NCBI GenBank assembly: GCA_004295565.1
Contig: AP019416.1
Span: forward strand, 1,550,001 to 1,614,000
Length of the DNA: 64,000 bases
Direction: 5' to 3'
Source: Vreelandella olivaria
GTDB taxonomy: Bacteria > Pseudomonadota > Gammaproteobacteria > Pseudomonadales > Halomonadaceae
Part shown: positions 49,962 to 59,685 of the stretch, piece after piece
Position numbering within the stretch: position 1 is the stretch's first letter
Layout of the letters: every line of letters begins with the position of its first letter
The notes under the pieces: generated by a model
What the model saw: only the letters and a program-made list of their open reading frames with translations
Databases searched by the model: none
Told to the model about the DNA's origin: nothing
Program-made: the position numbers and the translations under genes

Positions 49962-50308
49962 GGGCTCCACAGGAAACATATTCGCCAAGCTGGTGAACAA
50001 CCAGAGTGGAAGTGCCCAACGTTTCAGCAAGCAATCCTCTACGGGCATCGTCGAAACCGACTGCTAATCCCCTAAACCCTTTTCGCAAGTAGTAACGCTG
50101 CTGGGCTAATGCCCAGTGGGTAGGGGGAAGTTTTGCCCAAAAAACGAAAAAAGGCTCCAAAGCTGGGGGCGATGGAGCCGAAGCAAAGCAAAAGAAAGGT
50201 GCCCATGAAGTCTATCAAAGTAAGTGAAATTTGCTGCCTCGAAAGCTTGCGAGGAACGCTAGGGAATGCTTATCATGGTAGTGCTGTAGCAAAATCTACA
50301 GCCGGGCG

Positions 50309-50519
50309 TGAGAACCCGAGTTCAAATAGGCGCTACAGCGCCCCTATCATTGCAGGCGCTTTTTTTCCGCCTGTAGTGCGTCGTTATGGCGGCTGTGCGT
50401 GGGCACGCTTCGGCGTGGCCGGTTTCCTATTTGACCGGTTTCTCACCCTGCGTACGGTCGCCTCCAATCGCGTGAGAACGGTTGTTGGTGACTCCAAAAA
50501 TCAAATAGGAGTCTCACCC
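50309..50519 (+). ncRNA. P4 CI-RNA-like immunity region
   Basis: Three segments show the complementarity expected of P4 immunity. Segment B (50426-50447, CCTATTTGACCGGTTTCTC) is complementary to segment A (50309-50330, GAGAACCCGAGTTCAAATAGG with short bulges) and to segment C (50501-50509, TCAAATAGG). In P4 the small CI RNA carries seqB and pairs with seqA and seqC in the leader to cause early termination. The position between alpA and the replication genes fits. The ends of any processed RNA cannot be set from sequence. Confidence 0.55.
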
Positions 50520-50774
50520 ATGGCCAATCAAAGCCAAGGTGCGTATACGCACACCCAAATTTCCGCCTCGCAAATTTCCCCCTCGCAAGTTTCTACCGCG
50601 CTTATCGGTGCAAAACTGATTGCTTACCGTGTGAACCGTAAGCCTGAACAGCTTCACCAGTTGTTAGGCATGGCTCGCATGGCCTGCGCACTTAACGCCC
50701 TTTCTTACCAAGAACACGACCAACTCCTCATCGAGCTAGAGCGCCTATGCGTTGAGGGGGTGAACCATGCCTAA
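50520..50774 (+). CDS. small satellite ORF downstream of the CI-like region
   Basis: This is an 84-residue frame from ATG 50520, just after GGAGTCTCACCC. It opens with an unusual repetitive stretch (THTQISASQISPSQVSTALI) and ends with a helical part (LHQLLGMARMACALNALSY). I do not recognise a family. It overlaps the start of the next gene, the one split by IS66. Confidence 0.6.
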   Translation: MANQSQGAYTHTQISASQISPSQVSTALIGAKLIAYRVNRKPEQLHQLLGMARMACALNALSYQEHDQLLIELERLCVEGVNHA

Positions 50775-50859
50775 TTCGTAAGCGATCCACAAACCCCATC
50801 TACCCAAGCTAATCCCATCTATTCACACTAATGATCTCTCGTTGGTTTTGGAGATCATC

Positions 50860-51072
50860 ATGACCTGTGAACTCAACCCTACTCGCGCCTTTTGGCTTGG
50901 CCATCTTTACTATGCCTCGGCGCTGAACATGCCGCTAAGTGATTACGCCGCCTCACAGGCGTTATCTCTCGACGACCTGCTGACATGGGAGAAGCGCTTA
51001 AGTGTGCAAGGCTTGCCGGTACCACCACGCTGTCGCCCCGCCCGGTTTGTGCCGGTGGAGGTGACGACATGA
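50860..51072 (+). CDS. tnpA: IS66 accessory protein TnpA
   Basis: This is a 70-residue protein from ATG 50860 preceded by GGAG. The segment REFW-like TRAFWLGHLYYASALNMPLS and the helix-turn-helix-like DYAASQALSLDDLLTWEKRL match IS66 TnpA. The stop overlaps the tnpB start (ATGA). It is needed for efficient IS66 transposition in studied elements. Confidence 0.85.
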   Translation: MTCELNPTRAFWLGHLYYASALNMPLSDYAASQALSLDDLLTWEKRLSVQGLPVPPRCRPARFVPVEVTT

Positions 51073-51426
51073 TCCGACCGAGTACTGATCTGACGGTGTA
51101 CTTGTGCCGCGACCCCGTGGATATGCGCAAGCAAATCGATGGCTTGGCCTTACTGGTTCAGGGAGGCCATGGCGCTAAATCCGTTCGATAAGGCGCTGTT
51201 TGTATTCGGCAACCGTCAACGCGATAAGGTGAAGCTGCTGTTCTGGGAGCGTAACGGCTTTGTGGTGTGGTACAAGCGCCTGGAGCGCGAGCGGTTTAAG
51301 TGGCCAACGCATCTGGAAGGCGACACCGTGACGTTAACCGGCCAGGAACTGAACTGGCTGCTAGATGGCGTTAACCTGAAGGCTATGCAACCCCACAAAG
51401 CGTTGGATTTTCAGCAGGTTGGTTAG
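51069..51426 (+). CDS. tnpB: IS66 accessory protein TnpB (one frame break)
   Basis: This is a protein of about 118 residues. It starts MIRPSTDLTVYLCRDPVDMR, and after an extra G near 51160 continues NPFDKALFVFGNRQRDKVKLL, the diagnostic IS66 Orf2 segment, followed by FWERNGFVVWYKRLERERFKWP. It lies between tnpA and the transposase gene. Confidence 0.9.
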
Positions 51427-51471
51427 CTGTTTTGCTCCCGCTTCAGTGGCGTTTTTGGTAGACTAGGTGGC

Positions 51472-53066
51472 ATGAAAAACGCCGATTCCGCCTCGCCAAC
51501 GATCTCCCAGCTTGAGCGCAAGCTGGCCGCTGCCGACGCTGAAAATGCGCGGCTGTTGGCGTTGATGGAGAAAAAAGAAGCCCAGTGGGAAGCCAACAAA
51601 CAATCGTTGTTTGAACAGTTCCGGCTGGCCTTGGAACGTCAATTCGGCCCCTCTACCGAAAAGTACCGTGTTGAACAGCGCGATCTGCTGATCAATGAAG
51701 CGGAAGTGGCGGTTGACGAGGAAGACAACAACGATGGATCGGAGTGCGACGCCGTCGCTGATGACGCGACTAGCGAGACCGCCACGCCTAAGAAACGTCG
51801 CACGCGCGGTGGGCGTGTTGCGCTACCGTCGGAACTCCCGCGTGTCGAGGTCATCCATGAACTGCCCGTCGATGCACGCCACTGCCACGATGACGGCACC
51901 GCGCTAAAGGTGATCGGTGAAGAGGTCAGCGAGGAGCTGCATGTGGTACCCGCCCGGGTCGAGGTGATCCGTCATGTGCGCCGCAAATATGCCTGCCCGA
52001 CGTGCGAAGAGGGTGTCAAAACCGCCCCTGCGCCGACCAAGCTGTTGCCCAAGAGCAGTGCCAGCGCCACGCTGCTCGCCTATGTGGCGACCGCCAAGTA
52101 CCAGGATGCCTTGCCGCTGTATCGGCAGAGCCAGATTTTTGCCCGCCATGGCGCGGAGATCCCCCGCAACACCTTGGCCCGTTGGATGGTGCAAGCAGGC
52201 GAGCGTGTCGCCCCGTTGATCGAGACGTTACGCCGACACCTGCTCAGCGCCCCCTTGATCCATATGGATGAAACAACGCTTCAGGTGAATCAAGAAGTTG
52301 ATCGTCAGGCGAGTGCCACGTCCTATATGTGGGTGCAGCGCGGTGGGCCGCCGGGCCAACAGGGGGTCTTGTTCGACTACGCGGCCAGCCGCGCCGGACG
52401 AGTGCCCGTTGACCTGCTGGGCGACTATGCGGGCCGCCTAATTACCGATGGCTATGAAGGTTACGCCGAGATCGTGCGTCGTAATGGGATCACCCACGCG
52501 GGCTGCTGGGCGCATGCCCGGCGTAAGTTCGTCGAGGCCCAGAAGGTGCAGCCCAAAGGCAAAACCGGCAAAGCGGACTGGGCGCTGAACCAGATCCGTA
52601 AGCTGTACGGCGTGGAAAAACAGGCCAAGGCCCTCGCCCCTGAGGCACGCCAAGCGCTGCGTGACAAGAAGGGCAGGCCACTAATCGATCAACTGCGCAC
52701 CTGGCTCGACAAGTCACTGGCCCAAGTACTGCCCAAAAGCGCGCTGGGGAAAGCCCTGCACTACCTGAACAACCAGTGGCCACGCCTGACTCGGTTCCTG
52801 GACGATGGCCTGATCCCGTTAGATAACAACCCGGCAGAGAACGCCATCCGCCCGTTCGTGGTGGGCGTAAAAACTGGCTGTTCAGCCAGACGCCTAGCGG
52901 CGCCCAGGCCAGCGCGGCGATCTACAGCCTGATCGAAACGGCCAAAGCCAATGGCCTCTCGCCCTATGACTATTTACAGCATGTCTTTGAGACGCTGCCG
53001 ACCCTCAACGATGATGACCTCGACACGCTACTGCCCTGGCAGTGGAAAGAGACCTTACCGGTCTAA
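51472..53066 (+). CDS. tnpC: IS66 transposase TnpC (one frame break)
   Basis: This is a DDE transposase of about 531 residues. It has an N-terminal leucine-zipper-like coiled coil (residues 10-55), a zinc-finger region (KYACPTCEEG), and the catalytic domain with LIHMDETTLQV, LITDGYEGY and NNPAENAIRPFVVG. An A is lost near 52870. The shifted frame gives NWLFSQTPSGAQASAAIYSLIETAKANG-type C-terminal residues to TAA 53064-53066. Confidence 0.94.
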
Positions 53067-53410
53067 GCAGTGACTGCCTAGATGTGGTTAGTGGATCGCT
53101 TACCCTAATTCCACCCAGACCCCACGCCTTGAAGATGCGCTTTGCCTGACTGAGGCCGAGTGCCTATTAATCGACCCCCGCGCCGATCACGACGCACTGT
53201 TTGACCAAGCGGAAGCCCGCCTGGAAGCCGCTAGCAATTTAATGTTTACGCTTTGCCAACTGGATACGCCAGGAGTCAGCGCTGATGCCCGCGATTTAGC
53301 CAATGTGGCGATTGCGTCGCGCTTTCTGCTAGCTGACTCCCATGACCTACTCATGGCTGCCCGCCTCGTCGCAAAACGCCAACAAGCGCCTGCCAGGAAG
53401 GGGGTGCGCC

Positions 53411-54405
53411 ATGGCTAAAACGACTATCCAAAAAAATCCAGCAGGTCGCGGCGGTCGCGCTGAACAGCGCTGAAATTCTGTTGGTTGAGTGGCTGCCCGA
53501 TGGGCAGCGCCAGGGCAGTGAGTGGGTAGCCTGCAACACGGCCCGCGCCGATGCCTGCCCAGGCTCGTTTGGCGTGTCGCTGGTGTCTGGCAAGTGGAAC
53601 GACTTTGCCGACCAAGACGCCCACGGCGGGGATCTGGTCTCCCTGCTGAGCTACCTGCGTAACTGTCGGCAAGTCGACGCCGCTAGGCTGATCGATGAGC
53701 AGCTTGGGCTAGGTATTTTTCAGCGAGCAGGCGCGTCTAACGCGCCGCTACCCAAGCCCTACGATGTGCCCACCAAAACCCAGCTTCGCCAGCAGGCAGA
53801 CGCCGAGCGCTTAGCTGCCCAGGAGCGCGCCGCCCAGGCGGCGAAACGGCTTTGGCGTTCGGCAGGCCCCGCCAACCCTGCACACCCGTACTTGGTGGAA
53901 AAGGGGATCGAGCCTTACCACCTTCGCCAATCCGCACAGGGCCAATTGCTTGTGCCGCTGTACGCGGATGGGCGATTGGTCAATGTGCAGTGTATCGACC
54001 AGCAGGGCCACAAGCGGTTTTTGAAAGGTGGCCGTGTTCGGGGCGCTTATGCGCCCCTAGGCAAGGTGCAGGCAGGCCGCCAACTTTTTTATCTGTGAGG
54101 GCTGGGCCACTGGCGCAACCCTTCACGCCCACACCCGCGAGCCAGTGGCGTGTGCCATGAACGCGGGCAATCTTGCCGCCGTGGCCGAAACCCTACGCGA
54201 ACGATACGACGCCCTGGATTTGGTTATTGCTGGGGATGACGACCGCCTGACCCCCGGCAACCCAGGCCGCACCGCCGCCAACGCGGCAGCGCTGGCCGTG
54301 GGTGCCCTGGTGCTGTTTCCCGTATGGCCACAAGACGCCCCTACCACACTCAGCGACTTTAACGACCTAGCTCGCTGGTATCGCCAGCAAAGGAACGCCA
54401 CATGA
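53411..54405 (+). CDS. Toprim-domain primase of the satellite (two frame breaks)
   Basis: This is a P4-alpha-type primase fragment of about 331 residues. ATG 53411 overlaps the end of the split small gene. An extra A near 53430 hides the start (expected QKIQQVAAVALNSAEILLVEW). A zinc-binding-type region ACPGSFGVSLVSGKWNDFADQ precedes the Toprim domain. The Toprim Glu is in FICEGWATGATL after correction near 54092, and the metal Asp residues are in VIAGDDDRLTPGN. The gene is coupled to the DUF927 gene by ATGA. Confidence 0.87.
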
Positions 54406-56197
54406 GCGAGCAACCAACACGCGAACAGCAAGCGCACCTTGCCCTGGTGGGCAAGCCGACCGCGCCCAAGATCGACACCTTAGAGCGCCCCAGCTACGCC
54501 GTGTACGAAGGGCCAACCATGGTGGAAGGCAAACAGTACCGGGCGGGCACTTGGTATCACGGCATCAAGCACACCAACAGCGACGAGGCAGGCCAGCCGT
54601 TTGACCTATGGCTATGCGCGCCGCTGTACGTCAAAGCGGAAACGATCAATAGCGACGATGGTAGCGTTGGCCGCCTGTTGCGTTTCAAGCACCGCGGCCA
54701 CGCCATTGAGTACGTCATGCCCATGGAAGCCCTAGCGGGCAAAGGGGAGGAGGTGCTTAAAGCCTTGTTGCGCCAAGGGCTAGAGGTGGATTACCACCAA
54801 CGCCGCTATGTGCCTGCTTACATTGCTAGCTACCACGGCTTAACACGCATTCTCGCCACCACCACCAAGCCAGGATGGCACGAGCGAAGCGGGGCCTTTG
54901 TGCTACCTAGCCGGGTTTTGGGCGGTGAAGATGTGCGCTATCAGGATAGCGGCAAGGGCGCACTGCTGTTTTCAGAGCGGGGCACATTGGAAGGCTGGAA
55001 AAGCGAGCTGGCTTACTACTGTCAGGGCAATCCGGTACTGATCCTTTCGGTTTGCTGTGCATTGGCAGGCCCGCTGCTTTCAAAAGTCGGCGTGAATGGT
55101 GGCGGTGTGCATCTGGTGGGCGACTCCTCAAGCGGCAAGTCACTTGCTCAAGCACTCGCCGCCACGGTGTGGGGCGACCCCAGCCGCTTTGCCGCCTCTT
55201 GGGATATGTCGCGGGGCGGTATCGAGATCGAGGCATCGTCACGCAATGACACGGTGCTGATTCTGGACGAGATCAAGCGCGCCGATCCCAAGCGGGTAAC
55301 AAGAAATGGCCTACGCCATCGCTAACGGTACGGGCAAGGGCACCATGACCCGCGAACGGGAAGGGCGGCCCAAGCTGTATTGGCGGGTTTTGGCTCTTTC
55401 CAGTGGGGAACGATCGCTGACAGAACACGCGGCCATTTCAGGCAATGCCGCCCACGCCGGGGCAGAACTGCGCATGGTGGATGTGAACGCAGGCACCCGC
55501 ACTTATCGCGCCTTTGACGATGTACACGGCATGAGCGGGGCCACCTTCCATAGAAGGCTAACCACAGCCACAGCGCACCACTTTGGCATGATCGGCCCCG
55601 CCTTCGTGGAGCAGATACTCAAGGAAACCGATCCCGACTACTTTTATCGCCGGTTTGCTGAGGTACGGGAAGGATTCAACTCTGAAGGCCCCCAGGCGGG
55701 CAGGGTAGCTGATCGCTTCGCCATAATCGGACTAGCCGGTGAGCTGGCGACCACTTACGGAATTTTGCCGTGGGAAGAGGGCACCGCCGCCAATGCAAGC
55801 CGCCAGCTTTTCCGCGAGTGGATCGCCAGGGTAGGCGACGGTAACGCAGAAGATCGGCAAATACTTAGCGCGCTATCTGATTTTATCGCCATGCACGGTG
55901 ATAGCCGCTTTTCCAATATTGCTGCTGAGCTACCCAACTCCAACATTAAGCATCGAGCAGGTTATTTCGAGATCGAGGACGGCAAGCGCCTTTACCTGTT
56001 CAACCGTGCCTCACTGACTGAGGCGGCAGCGGGCTATGGCCGTGACCGCGTGATACGCACCCTGGAAACGTACAACGTGCTAGCCAAAACCGACAGTGGC
56101 CGCCGCCAGAAAAACTACCGCCTGCCAGGGAGGAGGGAGCACGCGCTTTTTCGTCATTGATCCCGACAAGCTGGATGCAGAGCGAGGGGGCGAATGA
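54402..56197 (+). CDS. DUF927 domain ATPase, satellite replication helicase-like protein (two frame breaks)
   Basis: The product is about 598 residues. The DUF927 core contains Walker A VGDSSSGKSLAQALAATVWG and Walker B VLILDEIKRADPK. DUF927 proteins accompany Toprim primases in P4-like elements and probably serve as the replication helicase. A break near 55300 separates the halves, which resume at AYAIANGTGKGTMTREREGR. A second break near 56128 sets the true end FFVIDPDKLDAERGGE at TGA 56195-56197. Confidence 0.87.
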
Positions 56198-56448
56198 TGG
56201 ATAGGCTTTTACGCGTGAACCTAGTTTCTGTGGCAACACTGGCTACAACGGCAACACCCAGCAACCATGCGGCTTGCAGCCGTTGCCTATTAATAAGAGA
56301 GGTGGCAACAAAGGCAACACATATCTTTATATCTATAGAGCACCTGATTTCGTCTGTTGCCGTTTTAAAAAAGCGGCTACAGGTTGCCAAAAAAATACCA
56401 ATTAAATCAATGGTGTTACCGGTGTTGCCACGTTGCCCGCGTTTTTGA
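56194..56448 (+). CDS. small ORF across the iteron cluster, doubtful
   Basis: This is an 84-residue frame whose ATG overlaps the DUF927 stop. It reads MMDRLLRVNLVSVATLATTA and onward. The VAT-type repeats simply reflect the GGCAACA iterons below, so the frame may not be expressed. No domain is recognised. Confidence 0.3.
   Translation: MMDRLLRVNLVSVATLATTATPSNHAACSRCLLIREVATKATHIFISIEHLISSVAVLKKRLQVAKKIPIKSMVLPVLPRCPRF
56232..56437. repeat. GGCAACA iteron cluster, candidate satellite origin
   Basis: Nine copies of GGCAAC or its inverse lie in 206 bases. Forward copies are at 56232, 56250, 56304 and 56313. Inverse copies (GTTGCC) are at 56282, 56356, 56383, 56424 and 56432. The forward copies group on the left and the inverse ones on the right, forming a large interrupted dyad. 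A cluster of short iterons beside primase and helicase genes is the layout of the P4-type ori/crr. Confidence 0.5.
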
Positions 56449-56631
56449 AATCAGTCAGGGGAATTATAGGGGAGTGGTTTCGTTCGGTATGCGAACACTT
56501 CCTGATTGTCTCCTTGCCGTGCCCCATCCCCCTTTCTGGCAGGCGCTTTTTTCCTTGCTCCTGTTTTCCCAACGGTGGGGCCTTGGCTCCACGTCTTCAC
56601 CCTGCACCCCAACCGCCCAATGGAGGGCCTG

Positions 56632-57605
56632 ATGAACCAACCAGCCACTACCACTCAACAGACCGACCGTAACAGCAACGAGGGCCAAACCATGGAAACC
56701 GCACAACTGGAAGCACAAGCACCCGCCAAAGGGGGCAAAGCGCCTGGACGTTCACTTACTTACTTCGATGCGCCCTACATAGCGAGTTGTATCTCAGAAG
56801 AAGATTTGCGCGAGAATGTTGAGATGGGCTTGAAGAGATACCTCACGCGTCGCCGGAAGCTGACAGAGGTATGCAATGAACTGGATAGGCTGAAAAAACG
56901 CTAAGCGCGCTAGAACAGCAGGGCGAAGAAGCCGATGGAGAGTGGAAGCAGAGCTTTTGAAAGGCTTTGGCAAACAGACTAAATCGATGCGCGATAAGGT
57001 CAAACAGAAAACCCAGGCTAAGCTAGAGGCCGAGCAGATCAAGGAAATGATCGAGTTACTTGAGCCACAGGCCCAGTGGATCAAAATGTATACCTATCTG
57101 GCGCGTAATGCCTTAGTGGACAATAAAAGCAGGCTCATCGATTTGGTGACGCATAATCGCCTAATTGAAGCTGTGGACGAGCTTTCCCGTAACACAGAGT
57201 GCATGGCCAAGTTAGGGGAGGTTGTGAAGTACCTGTTCGAGCGCATCGAAACAGATACCTGCAACGATCATGCTTACATGGCCACGTTAGGGATCGATGC
57301 CTGGAAGCAAAAGGAGCGGCCTATAAGGCGGTAATGAACTACGAAGACACCGCTCAACTGAATCGCGAGGTGAGCAGGCGTCAAATGTCGGCACTTGGCG
57401 ATCTGTTCCTCAGTCGCATACCAGTCGATCACAAGCGGATAAAGCTCCCAGGAACCGAGATCCCTGAGCGCCTGCCGTTTGAAGACTATAAAGATGGCGG
57501 TTATTACTCACCCATCCGCTTCCCACGTGAGCTGAAAGAGCTTGAAGAAAAATGGGCTTCGTACCAAGCCTTGATGAACTGGATAGCGACGATACCGCAG
57601 CCTAG
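56632..57605 (+). CDS. satellite protein of unknown function, coiled coil (four frame breaks)
   Basis: A chain of overlapping frames forms one protein of about 325 residues from ATG 56632 (GGAGGG upstream). Segments are ISEEDLRENVEMGLKRYLTR, LSALEQQGEEADGEWKQSF, KLEAEQIKEMIELLEPQAQW, then LGDLFLSRIPVDHKRIKLPG and PIRFPRELKELEEKWASYQ. Breaks lie near 56900, 56958, 57317 and 57590. The last is inferred because a strong terminator follows at 57631. It is helical and charged. It occupies the place where P4 has late control genes, but I cannot assign a family. Confidence 0.55.
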
Positions 57606-57630
57606 CGCTCGATCACGCCTCTCAAGCCGA

Positions 57631-57660
57631 AGGCCCCGCCTGTGCGGGGCTTTCTCGTTT
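57631..57660 (+). terminator. terminator of the satellite operon
   Basis: The stem GCCCCGC / GCGGGGC (57633-57639, 57644-57650) with a 4-base loop is followed by TTTCTCGTTT. Confidence 0.75.
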
Positions 57661-57700
57661 CAAAGCATTAGCGGGGCATACAGCGGCACACAGCGGCTAT

Positions 57701-57955
57701 ATGGGATGGTTGCCAAGGGGTAGGCCCTCCAGGCCGCCGCACCCTACGGCGCGTTGTCCCCCACCCGCCTGCGGTGTTCGCTTGTGGGGCAATTCTTCAT
57801 GCACCCTGCAAAACGGCCCAAAGCCCGCTATTGCTGGGCTGTGGGCGGGTTTTGGGTGCATGGGAGTCATGCAGAATCATGCGGATTTATGTGCCTTCAA
57901 GGGGCGAGATAGGGGCCACTACCTAAAGCAAGGCCACCGGCTGGAAAATAGTTAA
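57701..57955 (+). CDS. possible small satellite ORF, frame uncertain
   Basis: An 84-residue frame (MGWLPRGRPSRPPHPT...) ends at 57955. Two other frames over the same stretch are also open for much of the length (for example MHPAKRPKARYCWAVGGF), and a break near 57720 is possible. The position after the replication operon is where P4-like elements carry short ash- or icd-like genes. The choice of frame is unresolved. Confidence 0.25.
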   Translation: MGWLPRGRPSRPPHPTARCPPPACGVRLWGNSSCTLQNGPKPAIAGLWAGFGCMGVMQNHADLCAFKGRDRGHYLKQGHRLENS

Positions 57956-58582
57956 AAGGACATTCCTGACAAGACCCTGTAGAGCCAAAGCCTTCCACAA
58001 TGATGTGGCGCAGGATGGCCTAAAGTCGCAGCTAAATGGGTTGCACAGACGTAAAAGAATGGGCAATACTACTAAAAATAATTAAAGTTGAAATTGGGGT
58101 TGTCAGTATCAATTTGCTTGCGGCCGAGGGGTAAATCACTAGCAATAGTAAGTGGTGTCGATGTCATCGTTTGATTACAGAAGCTAGTAGTTTTCTGTTC
58201 AGTGATCTGTCCACCCCAACTAGCAGCTATCAACCCTGAGCGGACGTTCGGAGGAATTGAATATTCACAGGGGTCTTTAGCTCGCGATGCGCGTTTTTCT
58301 GGTGACGGTTGTAATATAAGTGCGCATATTTCTGGAAAAGTATGCTGTGAGTGTTGGTAAAACAATGGTTTATAAAAGGCGTTGTATGCTTATGCGCCAC
58401 CCTGAAAAACTGGTCATAAAGTTAACGCGCATACGCATTACTCTAGCGAGCCCTTACGAGAAAAAATAGTATGTATCCTTTTCTATCAGTAGGTTAGGGG
58501 TCTTTTGGCAACATGAGGCTTTCCAGAAAAACGCGCATGCGCATTATTAAAACTGTTATGTATCAGCGCTGTAATTAAGTGG
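57956..58582. other. gene-free region before the IS630-like element
   Basis: About 620 bases. A minus-strand frame at 58072-58365 starts with TTG and has no recognisable features. A 17-base direct repeat AACGCGCATACGCATTA (58424-58440) recurs with one change at 58530-58546. The stretch may contain the eroded right end of the satellite. Confidence 0.4.
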
Positions 58583-59593
58583 CTATGCATAAGTTATAGA
58601 GTAATTAGTGCCGTAACCATTGCACACTCTTTTGACCGCTTCACAAAGCTTATCGAACGAACTGTAGGCTGTTAACGGTAACCACCGGTATTTGATTTCG
58701 CGCCAAAGGATTTCGATCAGGTTCAGCTCCGGCGAATACGGCGACAAATAGACCAGATGAATGCGATGTGCCATCCAATCAATAAGTTTGCGCTGGAATG
58801 CCTTGGAACGGTGCATTCTGGCATTATCCAGTATCACGACGGCGAATGCGTCAGGGTCTTTATGTGCTGCAAACTGATCAAAGGCTTCTATAACGATCTC
58901 AGTGGTCACTGACTCGGTGGTCATGTGGTGAAAAACTCATCTTTTCTGGTGAGAAAGCCCAGTACATTCAACCGTTTGCTGTGTGGGTAGGCCGTGACTT
59001 CCCAGGGCTTGCCTATCGGGCTCCATGCATAAGGAAGTGACGATGATTGCGAGAAACCGGCTTCATCAAAGAAATAGAGATCGCACTCACCCTCATCTTC
59101 CCACTCCTTCAATACATTGATCATCTCTTGCGTATGGCGGAAATCTGCCTCGTCACGCTGTGCCCTCAATGAGCGGCGTATCCGCTTACAGCTATAGCCT
59201 TTTTTTTAACGCGCGCCGCAACGTGTCCTGGCTGACGACGTTGCCTGTCTGCTCCTGAAACTTGGCATGGAGGACAGGCAATTGATGGGGTATTTTTCAA
59301 CCAGTTGCTCTAATACAGCAAGATCACTCTCGCTGAGAAGGTGGGGCGTCCTTCGCGAGGCTTGTCTTGAAGCCCTTCAATACCCTCTGCTTCCCATTGA
59401 GATAACCAAGTCGATACGGTATCGCGCCTGACCCCGATAATATCGCGAATCTGGTTAATTGTATGGCCCTTGTGGTTGAGCAGAATGGCGTGAGCCCGAC
59501 GACGTAGCGCTCTCTTTCGCCGTACTGGTAGGCTTCATTTAAGATACGTTGCTGGTCAGGTGTTAAAGAAACAAAACGTAAGCGCCGAGACAT
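58583..59593 (-). CDS. IS630 family transposase (several frame breaks)
   Basis: This is a DDE transposase of about 337 residues read leftward from ATG 59593 (MSRRLRFVSLTPDQQRILNE). The N-terminal helix-turn-helix region reads INQIRDIIGVRRDTVSTWL when the frame is corrected. Catalytic segments are YFFDEAGFSQSS, VVILDNARMHRSKAF and LSPYSPELNLIEILW. Breaks lie near 59515, 59330, 59205 and 58922. The stop lies inside the left terminal repeat. Confidence 0.87.
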
Positions 59594-59648
59594 GGTTCCG
59601 TGTTTTACTCTGATGGATCTTTGTTCTTTATACGCGATAATTTATGCA
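58584..59648 (-). mobile_element. IS630-like insertion sequence
   Basis: The ends ATGCATAAGTTATAGAGTAA (left, from 58585) and, read inwards from the right end near 59649, ATGCATAAATTATCGCGTAT match at 16 of 20 positions. They enclose one transposase gene, and the size of about 1.06 kb fits IS630. The exact terminal bases and the TA target duplication cannot be confirmed. The right end abuts the protease gene. Confidence 0.65.
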
Positions 59649-59685
59649 TGATCACTTAGAATTTTGGCATTTCTCGAGAATACAA

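Larger units (their letters stand above)
50778..53103 (+). mobile_element. complete IS66 family insertion sequence
   Basis: The 2326-bp element has terminal inverted repeats GTAAGCGATCCACAAACC (50778-50795) and GGTTAGTGGATCGCTTAC (53086-53103), with one mismatch in 18. The perfect 8-bp duplication CCTAATTC flanks it (50770-50777 and 53104-53111), which is the size expected for IS66. All three IS66 genes are present in order. The intact ends and duplication indicate a recent insertion. Confidence 0.96.
50767..53418 (+). pseudogene. small satellite gene split by IS66
   Basis: If the IS66 copy and one target duplication are removed, ATG 50767-50777 joins directly to 53112 and gives one open frame to TAA 53416-53418. 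The restored protein has about 107 residues (MPNSTQTPRLEDALCLTEAE at the start, LMAARLVAKRQQAP near the end). It would overlap the previous small gene and the downstream primase, so the satellite genes formed one tightly packed operon before insertion. Its function is unknown. Confidence 0.8.
46869..58583 (+). mobile_element. P4-like satellite island integrated at tRNA-Arg
   Basis: The order is integrase, zinc-finger fusion, AlpA, CI-RNA-like region, small ORFs, Toprim primase, DUF927 ATPase and an iteron cluster. This is the replication and immunity half of P4-type satellites. No capsid, terminase or portal gene is seen. A repeat of the tRNA 3' end marking the far junction is not present in the window, so the right border (set here at the IS630-like element) is provisional and the element could extend further. 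Confidence 0.75.

Noticed and set aside
50133-50519. Upstream in-frame extension of the small ORF at 50520
   Set aside because: It would run through the CI-RNA-like region, lacks a credible start context and has unlike composition. The ATG at 50520 follows a ribosome-site-like stretch.
58072-58365. 97-residue minus-strand frame
   Set aside because: It uses a TTG start with no ribosome site and shows no domain. It was not counted as a gene.
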